Shown piece by piece: positions 47,364-57,223 of a stretch of DNA of 64,000 nt. The stretch is from NCBI GenBank assembly GCA_004359435.1, contig PTET01000002.1, positions 84,278 through 148,277 on the forward strand. The letters run 5' to 3'. How positions within the stretch are numbered: the stretch's first letter is position 1; the number at the start of each line of letters is the position of its first letter. The DNA is from Flavobacteriaceae bacterium. GTDB lineage: Bacteria; Bacteroidota; Bacteroidia; Flavobacteriales; Weeksellaceae. The notes under the pieces are model-generated. The model worked only from the letters and a program-made list of their open reading frames with translations. It made no database searches and was not told where the DNA came from. The position numbers were made by a program, and so were the translations under genes.

Positions 47364-47792
47364 TTAAGGGTGAAAAACTTCAAAGCTTCCATCTGAATAG
47401 AAAAATACAATTTTTTGGATTTCTTTTTTAGAACTTTCCATTTTGTGAGCTTTTTCAGGTTTTCCCTCAAGTCTCTGAGAATCGTCTATTTTATTTTTTT
47501 CTACCTCTGGGCTTAAATATTCCAAAGAATCAGGTTCATCAAAAAGAGTTGGATTTGTCTGATTTATATTGGAAGTAGGGTGGAAGGGTTCCCCTTTTCC
47601 TTGAAGCAGCCATAGAAGAGAAACATTCGGAAATCGATTTTCGATCTTTTGTAAAAATTCTACACTGGGTTTGTTTCTTCCAGAGGAAATGTGAGAAATG
47701 CTAGATTTCTGCACGCCAATTTCACGGGCAAATGCACTTGAACTCATCCCCAGTTTTTCAATCAAAAGCAAAAGTCTGTTGTTTACATCCAT
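47364..47792 (-). CDS. Helix-turn-helix (XRE-type) regulator
   Basis: 142 residues from ATG 47792 (MDVNNRLLLLIEKLGMSSSAFAREIGVQKSSISHISSG). Residues 5-62 form an XRE helix-turn-helix, with the turn in AREIGVQKSSISHI. After that, NVSLLWLLQGKGEPF is a frequent ending of this domain in flavobacteria, and a polar linker leads to a short C-terminal strand pair (KIVFFYSDGSFEVF). The upstream ORF extension of 35 residues is unlikely to be translated. It is probably a cytosolic DNA-binding regulator; target unknown. It shares a divergent 300-bp region with the M14 peptidase gene. Confidence 0.8.
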   Translation of the reverse strand: MDVNNRLLLLIEKLGMSSSAFAREIGVQKSSISHISSGRNKPSVEFLQKIENRFPNVSLLWLLQGKGEPFHPTSNINQTNPTLFDEPDSLEYLSPEVEKNKIDDSQRLEGKPEKAHKMESSKKEIQKIVFFYSDGSFEVFHP

Positions 47793-48099
47793 GTTACAAA
47801 TGTAATAATTAAATTTTAAATCTCTTGCAATTGCAGAATGAAAAATGCTACTAGACAAGGAGATTTTATTTAAAGTAAACATGAAATTATACTTCATACA
47901 ACTAATTATAAAATATTAATAATTATATACTTATAAATTTTAAGTTTAGATTGTAAATCAAATTTGAAAACTGCTGAAATAGTTGTGCAGAAAATAATGT
48001 AAACCAATAATCACTAGGGTTTGGGGAGATAAATTTTATCAAACTTGGGATATGTCAAAAAATAGTTTGAAATTTGAGAAACAAAGAAACAGACAAAAG
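47793..48099. other. Divergent intergenic region, no gene seen
   Basis: An AT-rich gap between the leftward HTH gene and the rightward M14 peptidase gene. Both ORF-track starts extend into it, but the upstream extensions look non-conserved. A regulatory site for the HTH protein is possible; I cannot point to one. Confidence 0.4.
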
Positions 48100-49272
48100 A
48101 TGCGTTTTGATATTCATAAGTTAGATGCCCAATATCACAGCTTTAAAGTGAAAAATTTAGAAAATAGGTATTTGCCATTTTCTGTTTTACAATCCGTTAT
48201 AGATGATTTTCACCAAAAAGGAGAATATCATTTTGAAGTTTTGGGATATTCTAGTTTGGGACAACCCATTTACAAAACCACATTTGGAACCGGTGAAAAG
48301 CATTTGCTTATTTGGTCTCAAATGCATGGAAACGAAAGCACAGGAACCAGAGCCATGTTTGATGTTCTTTCTTTTTTGGCTTTAGATTCGGAAATTTCAA
48401 ACCAAATTAAAAAGGAACTTACCATTACCTTTATTCCAATGCTCAATCCAGATGGAGCCAATGCTTATACAAGAGTAAATGCGCTTGGAATAGACATGAA
48501 TCGAGATTTACTCGCTTTGTCTTCTGTTGAAATCAATCTTCTTGTCTCGGAGCTTAAGAGTAAGCCATACAAGGTTTTGTTTAATCTGCACGACCAAAGA
48601 AATATTTTTAACGTAGGAAACACCAACAAACCTGCAACCCTTTCTTTTTTGGCTCCATCACAGGAGGTTACAAGAGAAGTAACTGCATCTAGGAAAAATA
48701 CTATGGGTATCATTTCCCTTATTAACCAAGATTTGCAGCAACTAATCCCTGGAAGAATAGGCAGATATACCGATGAATTTTATCCTACAGCCACGGGAGA
48801 TAATTTTCAGAAATGGGGCTATTTAAGTGTACTTTTTGAGGCGGGATTTTCCTCAGTTGAAGATCCAGATCGAAATCAAACCCGAAAATACAATGCGCTG
48901 GCGATACTCTCAGGTATGGAGCATTTTTCAGCTTTGAGTAGGTGGGATGATCATTTCAAGGGTTATTTTGAAATTCCTGAAAACGGACAAATATTTACAG
49001 ATGTAATAATTCGAGATGTAAACTTGAAAAACCATCCAAACACTAAGGTCGATATAGGAATCCAATTTACCGATGAGATGCATCAAGAAGGACTTCAAAA
49101 AATAGCGAAAATTACCGAAATTGGAGATTTGAGATTTAAGTTTGGACATACCGAATATAGGGCAGAAGGAGAGTTTTTTGCCTCAAATGATTGTATGTTT
49201 CCAAGGTTAAACCAAGTGGCAACTTTTACTTTGGGAGAGAAATTTAATTTTGTAAACGGAGAGCTTTTGTGA
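48100..49272 (+). CDS. M14-family zinc carboxypeptidase
   Basis: 390 residues from ATG 48100 (MRFDIHKLDAQYHSFKVKNLENRY); the ORF-track start is 16 codons earlier. Zinc ligands: HxxE in WSQMHGNESTG and His in LFNLHDQRN; substrate Arg/Asn in IDMNRDLLAL; catalytic Glu in VLFEAGFSS. The catalytic domain takes about 250 residues, followed by a beta-rich C-terminal domain. No signal peptide is seen, so it is probably cytosolic. It trims C-terminal residues from peptides, possibly murein peptides. It is upstream of pfkA on the same strand with a 39-bp gap. Confidence 0.85.
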   Translation: MRFDIHKLDAQYHSFKVKNLENRYLPFSVLQSVIDDFHQKGEYHFEVLGYSSLGQPIYKTTFGTGEKHLLIWSQMHGNESTGTRAMFDVLSFLALDSEISNQIKKELTITFIPMLNPDGANAYTRVNALGIDMNRDLLALSSVEINLLVSELKSKPYKVLFNLHDQRNIFNVGNTNKPATLSFLAPSQEVTREVTASRKNTMGIISLINQDLQQLIPGRIGRYTDEFYPTATGDNFQKWGYLSVLFEAGFSSVEDPDRNQTRKYNALAILSGMEHFSALSRWDDHFKGYFEIPENGQIFTDVIIRDVNLKNHPNTKVDIGIQFTDEMHQEGLQKIAKITEIGDLRFKFGHTEYRAEGEFFASNDCMFPRLNQVATFTLGEKFNFVNGELL

Positions 49273-49311
49273 GGTGTTTACATAAGTAAAACAAGATAAA
49301 TAATCAGAAGA

Positions 49312-50325
49312 ATGAATAGATCATTAGAAAGTTTTGAAAACATCACAAAATTCAAAACCATTGGAGTTTTTACCTCTGGGGGTGATTCTCCTGGCATGAA
49401 TTCAGCCGTTCGGGCTGTGGCCAGAACTTGTGCTTTCCATGGTGTTCAGTGCATAGGAATCGAACAAGGGTACAGAGGAATGATTGAAAACAAAATGATT
49501 CCCCTTGGACCCCGTGATGTAAGCAACATCGTTCACCGTGGGGGAACCTTTCTTCGAACTGCCAGATGCAAAGAATTTATGGAAAAATCTGGAAGAAAGC
49601 AGGCTTTTGAGAATTTGAAAAAACATGGTGTAGAAGCTTTGGTCTGCATTGGAGGAGATGGTTCTTTTACCGGAGCCAACATTTTTGAGCAGGAATTTGG
49701 CATTCCAACTCTTGGAATTCCAGGTACCATAGATAATGATATTTTTGGAACAGATTTCACTTTGGGTTACGATACTGCACTCAATACAGTGGTAGAAGCT
49801 GTGGACAAAATTCGAGATACGGCAACCTCCCATGACAGAATCTTTTTTGTAGAGGTGATGGGAAGAGATGCGGGTTTTATCGCCCTAAATGCAGGAATTG
49901 CATCAGGAGCAACCCAGATTTTGATTCCCGAAACCCAAGATACCTTTGAAGATGTATTTTCGGCACTGGAGACCGCCAGAAAAAACGGCAAAACTTCTTC
50001 CATAGTTTTGGTTTCTGAAAAAGACGAGCTGGGTTCTGTTTTCGATATTGCCAAAGAAGCCAAAAATCATTTCCCAGATTATGACATTCGGGTAACGGTT
50101 TTGGGGCATATTCAAAGAGGAGGTGCTCCCAGCTGTTTGGATAGGGTTTTGGGTGCCAGATTTGGAGTTGCTGCTGTGGAAGGATTATTGCAAGGAAGAA
50201 AAAACCAAATGGTAGGGGTCAAAGGCCAAGACATTTCTTATACCGATTTTGACAAAGCCGTAAAACAACACAATCCACTGGACAATTCTATGGTAAGGGT
50301 GGCTAAAATCTTGGCTGGAACCTAA
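49312..50325 (+). CDS. pfkA: ATP-dependent 6-phosphofructokinase
   Basis: A complete 337-residue PfkA. ATP-site motif FTSGGDSPGMN, phosphate-site IGGDGSFTGA, the catalytic Asp in PGTIDNDIFG, the EVMGRDAGFIAL motif, and the C-terminal LGHIQRGGAPS. The Gly-Gly-Asp pattern (GGDGS) indicates the ATP-dependent type. It phosphorylates fructose 6-phosphate in glycolysis. It lies about 2.9 kb before a broken gapA; in many flavobacteria the two are adjacent, so sequence has been inserted or moved between them. Intact. Confidence 0.96.
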   Translation: MNRSLESFENITKFKTIGVFTSGGDSPGMNSAVRAVARTCAFHGVQCIGIEQGYRGMIENKMIPLGPRDVSNIVHRGGTFLRTARCKEFMEKSGRKQAFENLKKHGVEALVCIGGDGSFTGANIFEQEFGIPTLGIPGTIDNDIFGTDFTLGYDTALNTVVEAVDKIRDTATSHDRIFFVEVMGRDAGFIALNAGIASGATQILIPETQDTFEDVFSALETARKNGKTSSIVLVSEKDELGSVFDIAKEAKNHFPDYDIRVTVLGHIQRGGAPSCLDRVLGARFGVAAVEGLLQGRKNQMVGVKGQDISYTDFDKAVKQHNPLDNSMVRVAKILAGT

Positions 50326-50414
50326 TTTTGTGTGCTTAAACGAAAAAGAAAACACAGAAAATTTGTCTTTGGCTCATTTATTGTGAATCTTTTCTAAATT
50401 TAAATCTGTAAAAG

Positions 50415-51035
50415 ATGAAAAAATTACTATTTGCTTTGCTTTTTGGTGTTTCTTTCGCCCATGCACAAAATACTGAACCTGTTGCTGAAAGAGGCGCTTA
50501 TTATTTAACCAGTGAAATTGGAGGTGGAAATTATGGAGGTTTTAATATTCATTTGAATTATATCACACCAGAGAATGTCAGTATCAAGTTTGGTGCTTCT
50601 TCTTTGAGAGCTCAACAATACAAGGAAGTTCCAGATGATTTTAATTATGGAGGCGCTGTAAATGTATTGTTTTTAGGACTTGGTACTTTGACTGAAGATA
50701 CCGAAACCTATTCTATTTCTGTAGGTAAAGTTTTCCCGTTAAACCAAAGAGGAACCATTAGGGCTAACTTGTCTGCTGGATTGGGATATTCTATATTTAC
50801 AGTAGCAGAAAATTTCACAAAAAAAGATGGTTTATTTTATCTAGATAGCAATTATACTTGGGAGAAAAAGGACTATGATATGGTGAGTTTGATCATCAAT
50901 CCCAAATTGGAATTTCCGTTTACCAGATATGTTGGGCTTACCCTTTCACCCGAGCTCACCATCAATGAAAAGAGGGTGTATTACGGAGCTGGTTTGGGCT
51001 TAATGGTGGGATTATTAAGAGACAAGAACCATTAA
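50415..51035 (+). CDS. Outer-membrane beta-barrel protein, unknown
   Basis: 206 residues with signal peptide MKKLLFALLFGVSFAHAQ. The body has alternating strands with Gly/aromatic patterns (YYLTSEIGGGNYGGFNIHLNYI; GTIRANLSAGLGYSIF; YYGAGLGLMVGLL), typical of a small outer-membrane barrel. No enzyme motif is visible and the family is not recognised with certainty. It is followed by a terminator and tRNA-Ala on the opposite strand. Confidence 0.7.
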   Translation: MKKLLFALLFGVSFAHAQNTEPVAERGAYYLTSEIGGGNYGGFNIHLNYITPENVSIKFGASSLRAQQYKEVPDDFNYGGAVNVLFLGLGTLTEDTETYSISVGKVFPLNQRGTIRANLSAGLGYSIFTVAENFTKKDGLFYLDSNYTWEKKDYDMVSLIINPKLEFPFTRYVGLTLSPELTINEKRVYYGAGLGLMVGLLRDKNH

Positions 51036-51064
51036 TAAAAGTCTATATTTTAGACTCAAAACAA

Positions 51065-51096
51065 AAAAAAATCCGCAAGATATTTGCGGATTTTTT
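51065..51096. terminator. Terminator between the OMP and tRNA genes
   Basis: AAAATCCGCAA / TTGCGGATTTT with a GATAT-type loop and T-runs on both strands; it serves the OMP gene and probably the leftward tRNA. Confidence 0.85.
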
Positions 51097-51111
51097 CATT
51101 TTAAAAAAGTG

Positions 51112-51185
51112 TGGAGATAAGGGGATTCGAACCCCTGACCCCTTGCCTGCCAGGCAAGTACTCTAGCCAACTGAGCTATACCCCC
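51112..51185 (-). tRNA. tRNA-Ala (anticodon GGC)
   Basis: On the minus strand the sequence begins GGGGGTATAGCTCAGTTGG, a 7-base acceptor pairing with TATCTCC, then the D arm, the anticodon stem CTTGC/GCAAG with loop CTGGCAG (anticodon GGC), variable GGGTC, and the T arm AGGGG-TTCGAAT-CCCCT. Position 3 is G and its partner is U (T in DNA), the G3:U70 identity pair of tRNA-Ala. Encoded CCA is absent after the discriminator A. Confidence 0.95.
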
Positions 51186-51353
51186 GTGGTTATACTGCAT
51201 GGCAAAAGTATAAAAAATAAACCAATCTCAAAATATACTTTTCAAAATTAAAATCAGTTTAAAAATTTAGAAATAAGGGCTGTTTTTTTATAAAAATTAT
51301 GGCTATCTTTCGGCTTTAAAAATTTTCATAATTCTAAAAAAATTCAACGCAAA

Positions 51354-51752
51354 ATGAATAAATTACTAATTACAGGGTTAGCTTTATTTTTGGTTTCTTG
51401 TGGAGGAGCCGAAAAAGGTACAGAATCACAAACTTCTGCGCCATCAACTCCTGTTGAAACTCCTTCTGAAGCACCAAAATCCGATTCAGAACTAGCGAAA
51501 ATTTTACCTACAGATCCAGCTCTTAAAGCCAAATATGAGGCTTCATGTATTTCTTGTCATGCCGTTACAGCTGCACAATCGCCTCTTGTGGGAGATGCTG
51601 CTGAATGGGAAAAAAGAATTTCAGAAAAAACAATTGAAGGACTGGTTGCCAATGCTAAAAATGGAATCAATGCAATGCCACCTATGGGGCTTTGTATGGA
51701 TTGTTCAGATGATGATTTGAAAAATCTCATCCTTTTTATGGCTGGAAAGTAA
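51354..51752 (+). CDS. c-type cytochrome lipoprotein
   Basis: 132 residues. The N-terminus MNKLLITGLALFLVSCGG has a lipobox (LVSC), then a Ser/Thr/Pro-rich linker of about 45 residues, and a single monohaem cytochrome domain with CISCH (haem attachment) and MPPMGLCMDCSDDD for the axial Met and a cytochrome-c5-like disulfide loop. It is lipid-anchored and periplasmic. It lies 54 bp upstream of a Tat-exported lactone oxidase on the same strand, so it is a plausible electron acceptor for that enzyme (inference). Intact. Confidence 0.9.
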   Translation: MNKLLITGLALFLVSCGGAEKGTESQTSAPSTPVETPSEAPKSDSELAKILPTDPALKAKYEASCISCHAVTAAQSPLVGDAAEWEKRISEKTIEGLVANAKNGINAMPPMGLCMDCSDDDLKNLILFMAGK

Positions 51753-51806
51753 TTGGAGAAATTCCAAATTGAATCGCCAAAACATATAAAAGCAAAAAAA
51801 AACAAG

Positions 51807-53177
51807 ATGGATAGAAGAGATTTTCTTAAAAGTTCCGCGGCTTTGGCCGTTACAGCAACTACCCTTCAAAGTTGTAAAGACTATGCAAGGGAAGATTATG
51901 ATCCAACAGACAAGCCCAAGTGGAAAAACTGGTCTGAGCTACATAAAGCAAACCCAAAAGTAATCGCGGCTCCAAAGGACGAGGCAGAGCTTGTCAAACT
52001 GATGAAAGAAGCCAAAACGGTTCGTTTCGCTGGAACCTCACACTCGTTTATGCCTCTGATTCCAAATGATGACACTATCATTTCATTAGACAACTTCAAA
52101 GGAGTTCTCTCTGTGGACAAAGAAAAGGTACAAGCCAGAGTGGGTGCAGGAACCAAACTCTTTTTTCTATCCAGTGAATTAGATAAACATGGACAAGCCT
52201 TGGCCAGTATTCCAGACATCAACACCCAAAGTTTTGCGGGTGCTATGTCAACGGGAACCCATGGAACAGGAAAAAAATGGCAAGCCATGCACGCCTATGT
52301 AAAAGCCATCAAAATTGTGGCTCCAACTGGGGTTGTATATGAATGCTCCGAAACCCAAAACCCAGACATTTTCCAAGCAGCCAAAGTATCTGTGGGAACC
52401 CTTGGGGCCATTACAGAGGTAACGCTCCAAAACAGACCTGCCTACAACGTGCACAAAACGGTTAAAGTACAAGAGTTAGATTGGGTTTGGAAAAATGCAC
52501 AAAATTCTTTCGAAACCGCTGAACACTTTGAAATCTATTACATCCCTCATACCAACTTGGTGGCACTATTGACCTCTGAAATACATGAAGGAGAAGTACA
52601 AGACAGACCCAATTCTGAGGATGAAAACGCACTCAAAGATTTGAAAATGCTCCGTGATTACTTTTCATGGAGTCCATGGCTGAGAAAAAAACTCGCTTCT
52701 ACCATGGGAAAACCAGACGATGTAATAGAGGATTTCAAAGACAAATCTTTTAAATCTTTGGCTCAACCCCGTGTGACCAAGTTCAACGAATCTGAATACC
52801 ACATTCCCAAAGAAAATGCTTTTGCTTGTTTCAAAGAAGTGGTAGAACTTATCGATAGCATGCCTGGAACTTACTATCCAGTGGAGCTTAGAAACATCAA
52901 ACAAGATGATGCTTGGCTCAGTCCATTTTACATGAAAGATTGTTATTCTATTGCCGTGCATGCGGACAATACAGAAGAATATCAGTATTTGCTAGATGAT
53001 TTTGGTAAAATCTTCAGAAAACACGGTGGTAGACCTCACTGGGGAAAACTCAATGACTTCACAAAAGAAGATTTTGCAGCGGCCTACCCAAAATGGAACG
53101 ACTTTTTGGCTGTAAGACAAAAATTGGATCCAGAAGGAAAATTGTTAAACGAGTATACAAGAAAAATTTTCGGATAA
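51807..53177 (+). CDS. D-arabinono-1,4-lactone oxidase-like FAD enzyme, Tat lipoprotein
   Basis: 456 residues from ATG 51807; the ORF track starts 18 codons early. The N-terminus has a twin-arginine motif (MDRRDFLK) and a lipobox (LQSC), so it should be Tat-exported and lipid-anchored. The FAD-binding (VAO-type) fold is shown by AKTVRFAGTSHSF and SFAGAMSTGTHGTGK, and the aldonolactone-oxidase C-terminal motif is HWGKLNDF. These enzymes oxidise aldono-lactones or sugar alcohols at C2/C1; with a cytochrome beside it, a dehydrogenase mode is likely. About half the residues match the paralogue at 59897. It lies 13 bp before gapA. Confidence 0.85.
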   Translation: MDRRDFLKSSAALAVTATTLQSCKDYAREDYDPTDKPKWKNWSELHKANPKVIAAPKDEAELVKLMKEAKTVRFAGTSHSFMPLIPNDDTIISLDNFKGVLSVDKEKVQARVGAGTKLFFLSSELDKHGQALASIPDINTQSFAGAMSTGTHGTGKKWQAMHAYVKAIKIVAPTGVVYECSETQNPDIFQAAKVSVGTLGAITEVTLQNRPAYNVHKTVKVQELDWVWKNAQNSFETAEHFEIYYIPHTNLVALLTSEIHEGEVQDRPNSEDENALKDLKMLRDYFSWSPWLRKKLASTMGKPDDVIEDFKDKSFKSLAQPRVTKFNESEYHIPKENAFACFKEVVELIDSMPGTYYPVELRNIKQDDAWLSPFYMKDCYSIAVHADNTEEYQYLLDDFGKIFRKHGGRPHWGKLNDFTKEDFAAAYPKWNDFLAVRQKLDPEGKLLNEYTRKIFG

Positions 53178-54001
<824 letters not shown>

Positions 54002-54023
54002 TTCTACAAACAAATTCTAAACC

Positions 54024-54054
54024 AAAACGCCAATCGATTGATTGGCGTTTTTTT
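54024..54054. terminator. Intrinsic terminator of gapA
   Basis: AAAACGCCAAT / ATTGGCGTTTT with a small loop and a T-run, 22 bp after the gapA stop. Confidence 0.88.
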
Positions 54055-54114
54055 TGTGTTTTAAATTCTATTATTTTGATAAATGTTTGATCTTTATTTT
54101 AAATATTAATTTTT

Positions 54115-54249
54115 ATGATAAAATATGTTTTATTCTATTTGGTGATTTTTTTATCCTGCAAAAAACAAGATAAACCAAACAATAAGATATACATGAATTT
54201 ACCGTTTATAAAAAAGCCCTCAAAAATTTTCACAAGTGAAAATTTTTGA
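54115..54249 (+). CDS. Tiny lipoprotein, possibly a truncated gene
   Basis: 44 residues, too short for the ORF track: MIKYVLFYLVIFLSC with a lipobox (FLSC), then KKQDKPNNKIYMNLPF and further basic residues. Its stop codon falls inside the hairpin at 54211-54258, so the last 12 codons are read from the terminator. I read this as the 5' end of a larger lipoprotein gene whose body was lost up to the terminator; translation of the short form is also possible. Confidence 0.4.
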   Translation: MIKYVLFYLVIFLSCKKQDKPNNKIYMNLPFIKKPSKIFTSENF

Positions 54250-54258
54250 GGGCTTTTT
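54211..54258. terminator. Long A/T-rich hairpin, CUUG family, copy 1
   Basis: A perfect 23-bp inverted repeat AAAAAGCCCTCAAAAATTTTCAC / GTGAAAATTTTTGAGGGCTTTTT with two bases between arms. It lies downstream of the leftward DinB gene and within the tail of the tiny lipoprotein. Read on the minus strand the tip is CACUUGUG. It shares sequence with the hairpins at 58793 and 59732. Confidence 0.9.
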
Positions 54259-54303
54259 AGAGAATATCTGTTTTTTTATTGAATGATTTTTTTAAAAACG
54301 ATC

Positions 54304-54804
54304 TCAAAGAAGTGGCAAATATCTCTGGGAAAGTATTTCCAAATGGTGCATTTCGTGTCCTATGAAAGCCCTTATAAATTCTTCTACAGTGAGTTCAAAC
54401 TTCCAAGCACTTCCCTTTAGAAGCAACTGCTCCTTAGAAAGTGATTTGACCAAACTCAGCGACGCGTTTCTCACATTGTCCAAATCCAAAAGAAGGTCTG
54501 AAAGAGAAAGCTCATCAAATCTGGCGTTGTCCACAAAGAAATTTTCATCATAACCCGGAAGGACGGTTTTGTCTTTCCTGCTAAAACGAAGGGCTCTGTA
54601 GGTCATGATTCTTTCGTGGTCTGTGATGTGCCCCAACACCTGCTTGATGCTCCATTTGTCTTTTTCATACCGAAAATTCGCCTGTTCTTCCGATAGGTTT
54701 CCCAAAATTTTCAAATAGGCTTTTTCTTCTAAAAGAGACAATATATCTTGACTTCCCGCTTTTTCTATGTAGTAGGGAAAATAATCTTTTGGAGTGTATT
54801 TCAT
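54304..54804 (-). CDS. DinB family protein
   Basis: 166 residues with the DinB four-helix-bundle pattern and metal ligands: HITDHERIM in the second helix and GHEMHHLEIL near the C-terminus. DinB-like proteins are metal-binding enzymes, often thiol transferases; the natural thiol and substrate are unknown here. It is cytosolic. It lies 16 bp from the dacB remnant on the same strand and ends before the 54211 hairpin. Confidence 0.88.
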   Translation of the reverse strand: MKYTPKDYFPYYIEKAGSQDILSLLEEKAYLKILGNLSEEQANFRYEKDKWSIKQVLGHITDHERIMTYRALRFSRKDKTVLPGYDENFFVDNARFDELSLSDLLLDLDNVRNASLSLVKSLSKEQLLLKGSAWKFELTVEEFIRAFIGHEMHHLEILSQRYLPLL

Positions 54805-54820
54805 GGCTTAAAAAATTAAA

Positions 54821-55645
54821 TCAATAATTCTCCCGAATGTACAGCAAAATTTCTTCAATTTTGGATTTGAAAATCGAGCCTTTTGAATCAAAATTGGTAT
54901 TGAGAAGGCCAAAAGTAACCACTTTGTTTTGATTTGTGATGATGTATCCACTTAGGTTGTACACTCCACCCATGGAACCCGTTTTGGCATAGACATAAGG
55001 TTTACCGTTTGTACTTTTGTAACTGTTTTTCAGGGTTCCTCTTTGTCCACCACTGGGAAAATAATCCAGAAAATCACTGGGGTTTTCCGTTTTGATTCTC
55101 CCCAAAACCTCCACCAACTGCATGGGAGAAATCAGGTTGTATCTGGAAAGTCCACTCGCATCCACCCACTTTTGCAAAAAGGCAGAGGAAATGCGTTTTT
55201 GGTTTTGAATTGCCTCTATGGTTTTGGTGGTATTGAGTTCGCCTAACAGGGTTTCTCCACACATCAGCAGAATTTGTTCCGCCAAAAAATTGTCGCTTTC
55301 CCACATCATTTCTTGCAAAACTTGTTTTTTGCTTACCGAATAGATTTTTTGCGCTACTTCTTTTGAAACGGGAAATTTTCTCTCTTCAAACTCTTTTCCA
55401 GTCTTTTCTTCCAGCATTTTCAAAATCAATTCATGGCTTAGAAGTAGTGGGATTTCCACCGCCTGATTTCTGCTTTCGGGGTGAAATACATTCTGGTGCA
55501 ATTCTCTTCTAAAACCAGTTGAAACATAAGAAAAAGGCAGAAAAGAAGGAAAAGTTTTTCCGCACCAAAATTTCCAGTATTCCCAGTTGTTTCAGAACTA
55601 TTCTGGGCGGAAACAAAGGCGGAAACAAAGCAAAATAGGACAATC
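54821..55645 (-). pseudogene. dacB: D-Ala-D-Ala carboxypeptidase/endopeptidase (S13, PBP4), internally deleted
   Basis: The C-terminal fragment (ORF 54821-55501) has the SxN motif in SDNFLAEQILLM and the KTG box in YAKTGSMGGVYNLSGY, plus ASGLSRYNLISP, typical of PBP4/DacB. The 5' end lies in another frame: a signal peptide (ALIVLFCFVSAFVSAQ) followed by a short stretch. Between them the SxxK nucleophile region and over half the protein are missing. The signal peptide itself begins directly at the truncated menD end. The enzyme would trim or cut peptidoglycan peptides in the periplasm; this copy cannot. Confidence 0.78.
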
Positions 55646-57220
55646 AAAGCCTTTTTTGGAGTCTATTTTTAGGTAATTCAGTCCAAAATGTTCAGCAATT
55701 TTCTTGAGTTTTTTTTGATGCGCGGTTTCAAAATAGGTTTCCATCTTGTCTTTTGGGGTTCCATCTTGAATAATTTTAAAAATATTTCCTCCACCGTTGT
55801 TAAAAACAATAATTTTAAAATGGGAGGGAAGGTAATTGTTCCAAAGGGCATTGATGTCGTACATAAATCCAATGTCTCCACTGATAAGAAGGGTAGGATT
55901 AGGATTTAGGATAGAAAATCCGACGGCAGTCGAACTGCTTCCATCAATTCCACTGGTTCCTCTGTTGGAGTACACGATGTTTTTGCTTGCAAAAAGCTGC
56001 CCATACCGAACAACAGAGCTATTGGCATATTGTAAAATATAATTTTCTGGAATTTGTTTTTTTAGTTTGTAATGCACCCATAAATCTGAATAAGGCAAAG
56101 TAGAAAGAAACTTCTGGTTTATTTTTTTTCTAGCTTTGAGTGTTTCTTTCCATAAAGAGGCATAGGTGTTTTTTTCTGCCTCATCTTTTTGAAAGACAGC
56201 TTTTTGGGTGAGTTCAGAAAGAAAATCGCTAGCAGAGTAGCAAAGAGAATCAGATAAAATTCCATAGGTGTTAGGGGACCAAAATGGATCTATATGCCAG
56301 TGAAATTGGGCTTTTTGACTTCTTAAAAATGCCTTGATTTTTTTTGAAATCACATTTTGCCCCAAGGTGATAAGCAGATCTGGGGCATAGTCTTTAGCTT
56401 TTTCGGGTAAAATACCAGAGAGTATATTGTCTATCTGCCCCAAACTACCTTTTGCTTTTAGGTTAGAGGTAGTTTCTTTTAAAACCACAATTCTTGGGTC
56501 TTGGGTTAGGATTTCTATTTTCTGGCAAAAATGGGCATTATAATTTTGCATGCCTACCAAAACCAAAATCTTTTTAGCTTTTTCGAACTCAGAAAGCATT
56601 TTAGAGGTCAGAAGCATTTTTTCTTCTTGGATGTGGCTCTTTTCTAAACTTTTTTCTGGGATTAACTGGTTTTCGAACTTGAAGGAATCTTCGATTGGAA
56701 TCATTCCATAGAGCGGTTCAGAAAAAGGAAGGTTGATGTGGCAAGGTGTTTTTTTGTCAATTTTGGAGTTTAAAAATGCCAAAAGGTTTGCATAATCTTG
56801 TGTTTCTTCTTCTTGGTTTAACACAAAACTCTCTCCTAGATGAGTCTTAAACAAATGATTTTGTCGGATGGTTTGCCCTTCAAACTGATCCACTTTGTCC
56901 AGTGGCCTATCTGCACTAAGTACAATCAAAGGTAAATTTTGATAAAAAGCTTCAACCACCGCTGGATAATAATTTACAAGTGCCGAGCCAGAGGTACAAC
57001 AAACCGCAACAGGTTTTTGTAGTTGTTGAGCCATTCCAAGAGCCACAAAGCCTGCAGATCTTTCATCGACCACACTAAAACAAGAAAAATAGGGATCTTC
57101 GCTGAAAGAAAGAGTAAGAGGAGCATTTCTAGATCCTGGAGAAATCACTACATGTGAAATCTCTAGGTTTTTGAAGGCTTTTAAGAGTTTTTGGGCAGAA
57201 ATTTTATCTGAAATCTCCAT
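55645..57220 (-). pseudogene. menD: SEPHCHC synthase MenD, 3' truncated
   Basis: About 525 residues of MenD are present: thiamine-diphosphate Glu region ISPGSRNAPLTLSF, SGSALVNYYPAVVEA, the central domain, and the C-terminal Mg/ThDP motif GDIGFMYDINALWNN with NNGGGNIF. After LNYLKIDSKKGFD the family sequence ends and the frame enters the dacB signal peptide (CPILLCFRLCFRPE). MenD proteins usually have about 40 more residues here. MenD joins isochorismate and 2-oxoglutarate in menaquinone synthesis. Activity without the last helices and strands is doubtful but not excluded. It lies 3 bp from fabG. Confidence 0.8.
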
Positions 57221-57223
57221 CTT

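Noticed and set aside
49312-50325. PPi-dependent phosphofructokinase
   Set aside because: The GGDGS motif (Gly after GGD) marks the ATP-dependent type.
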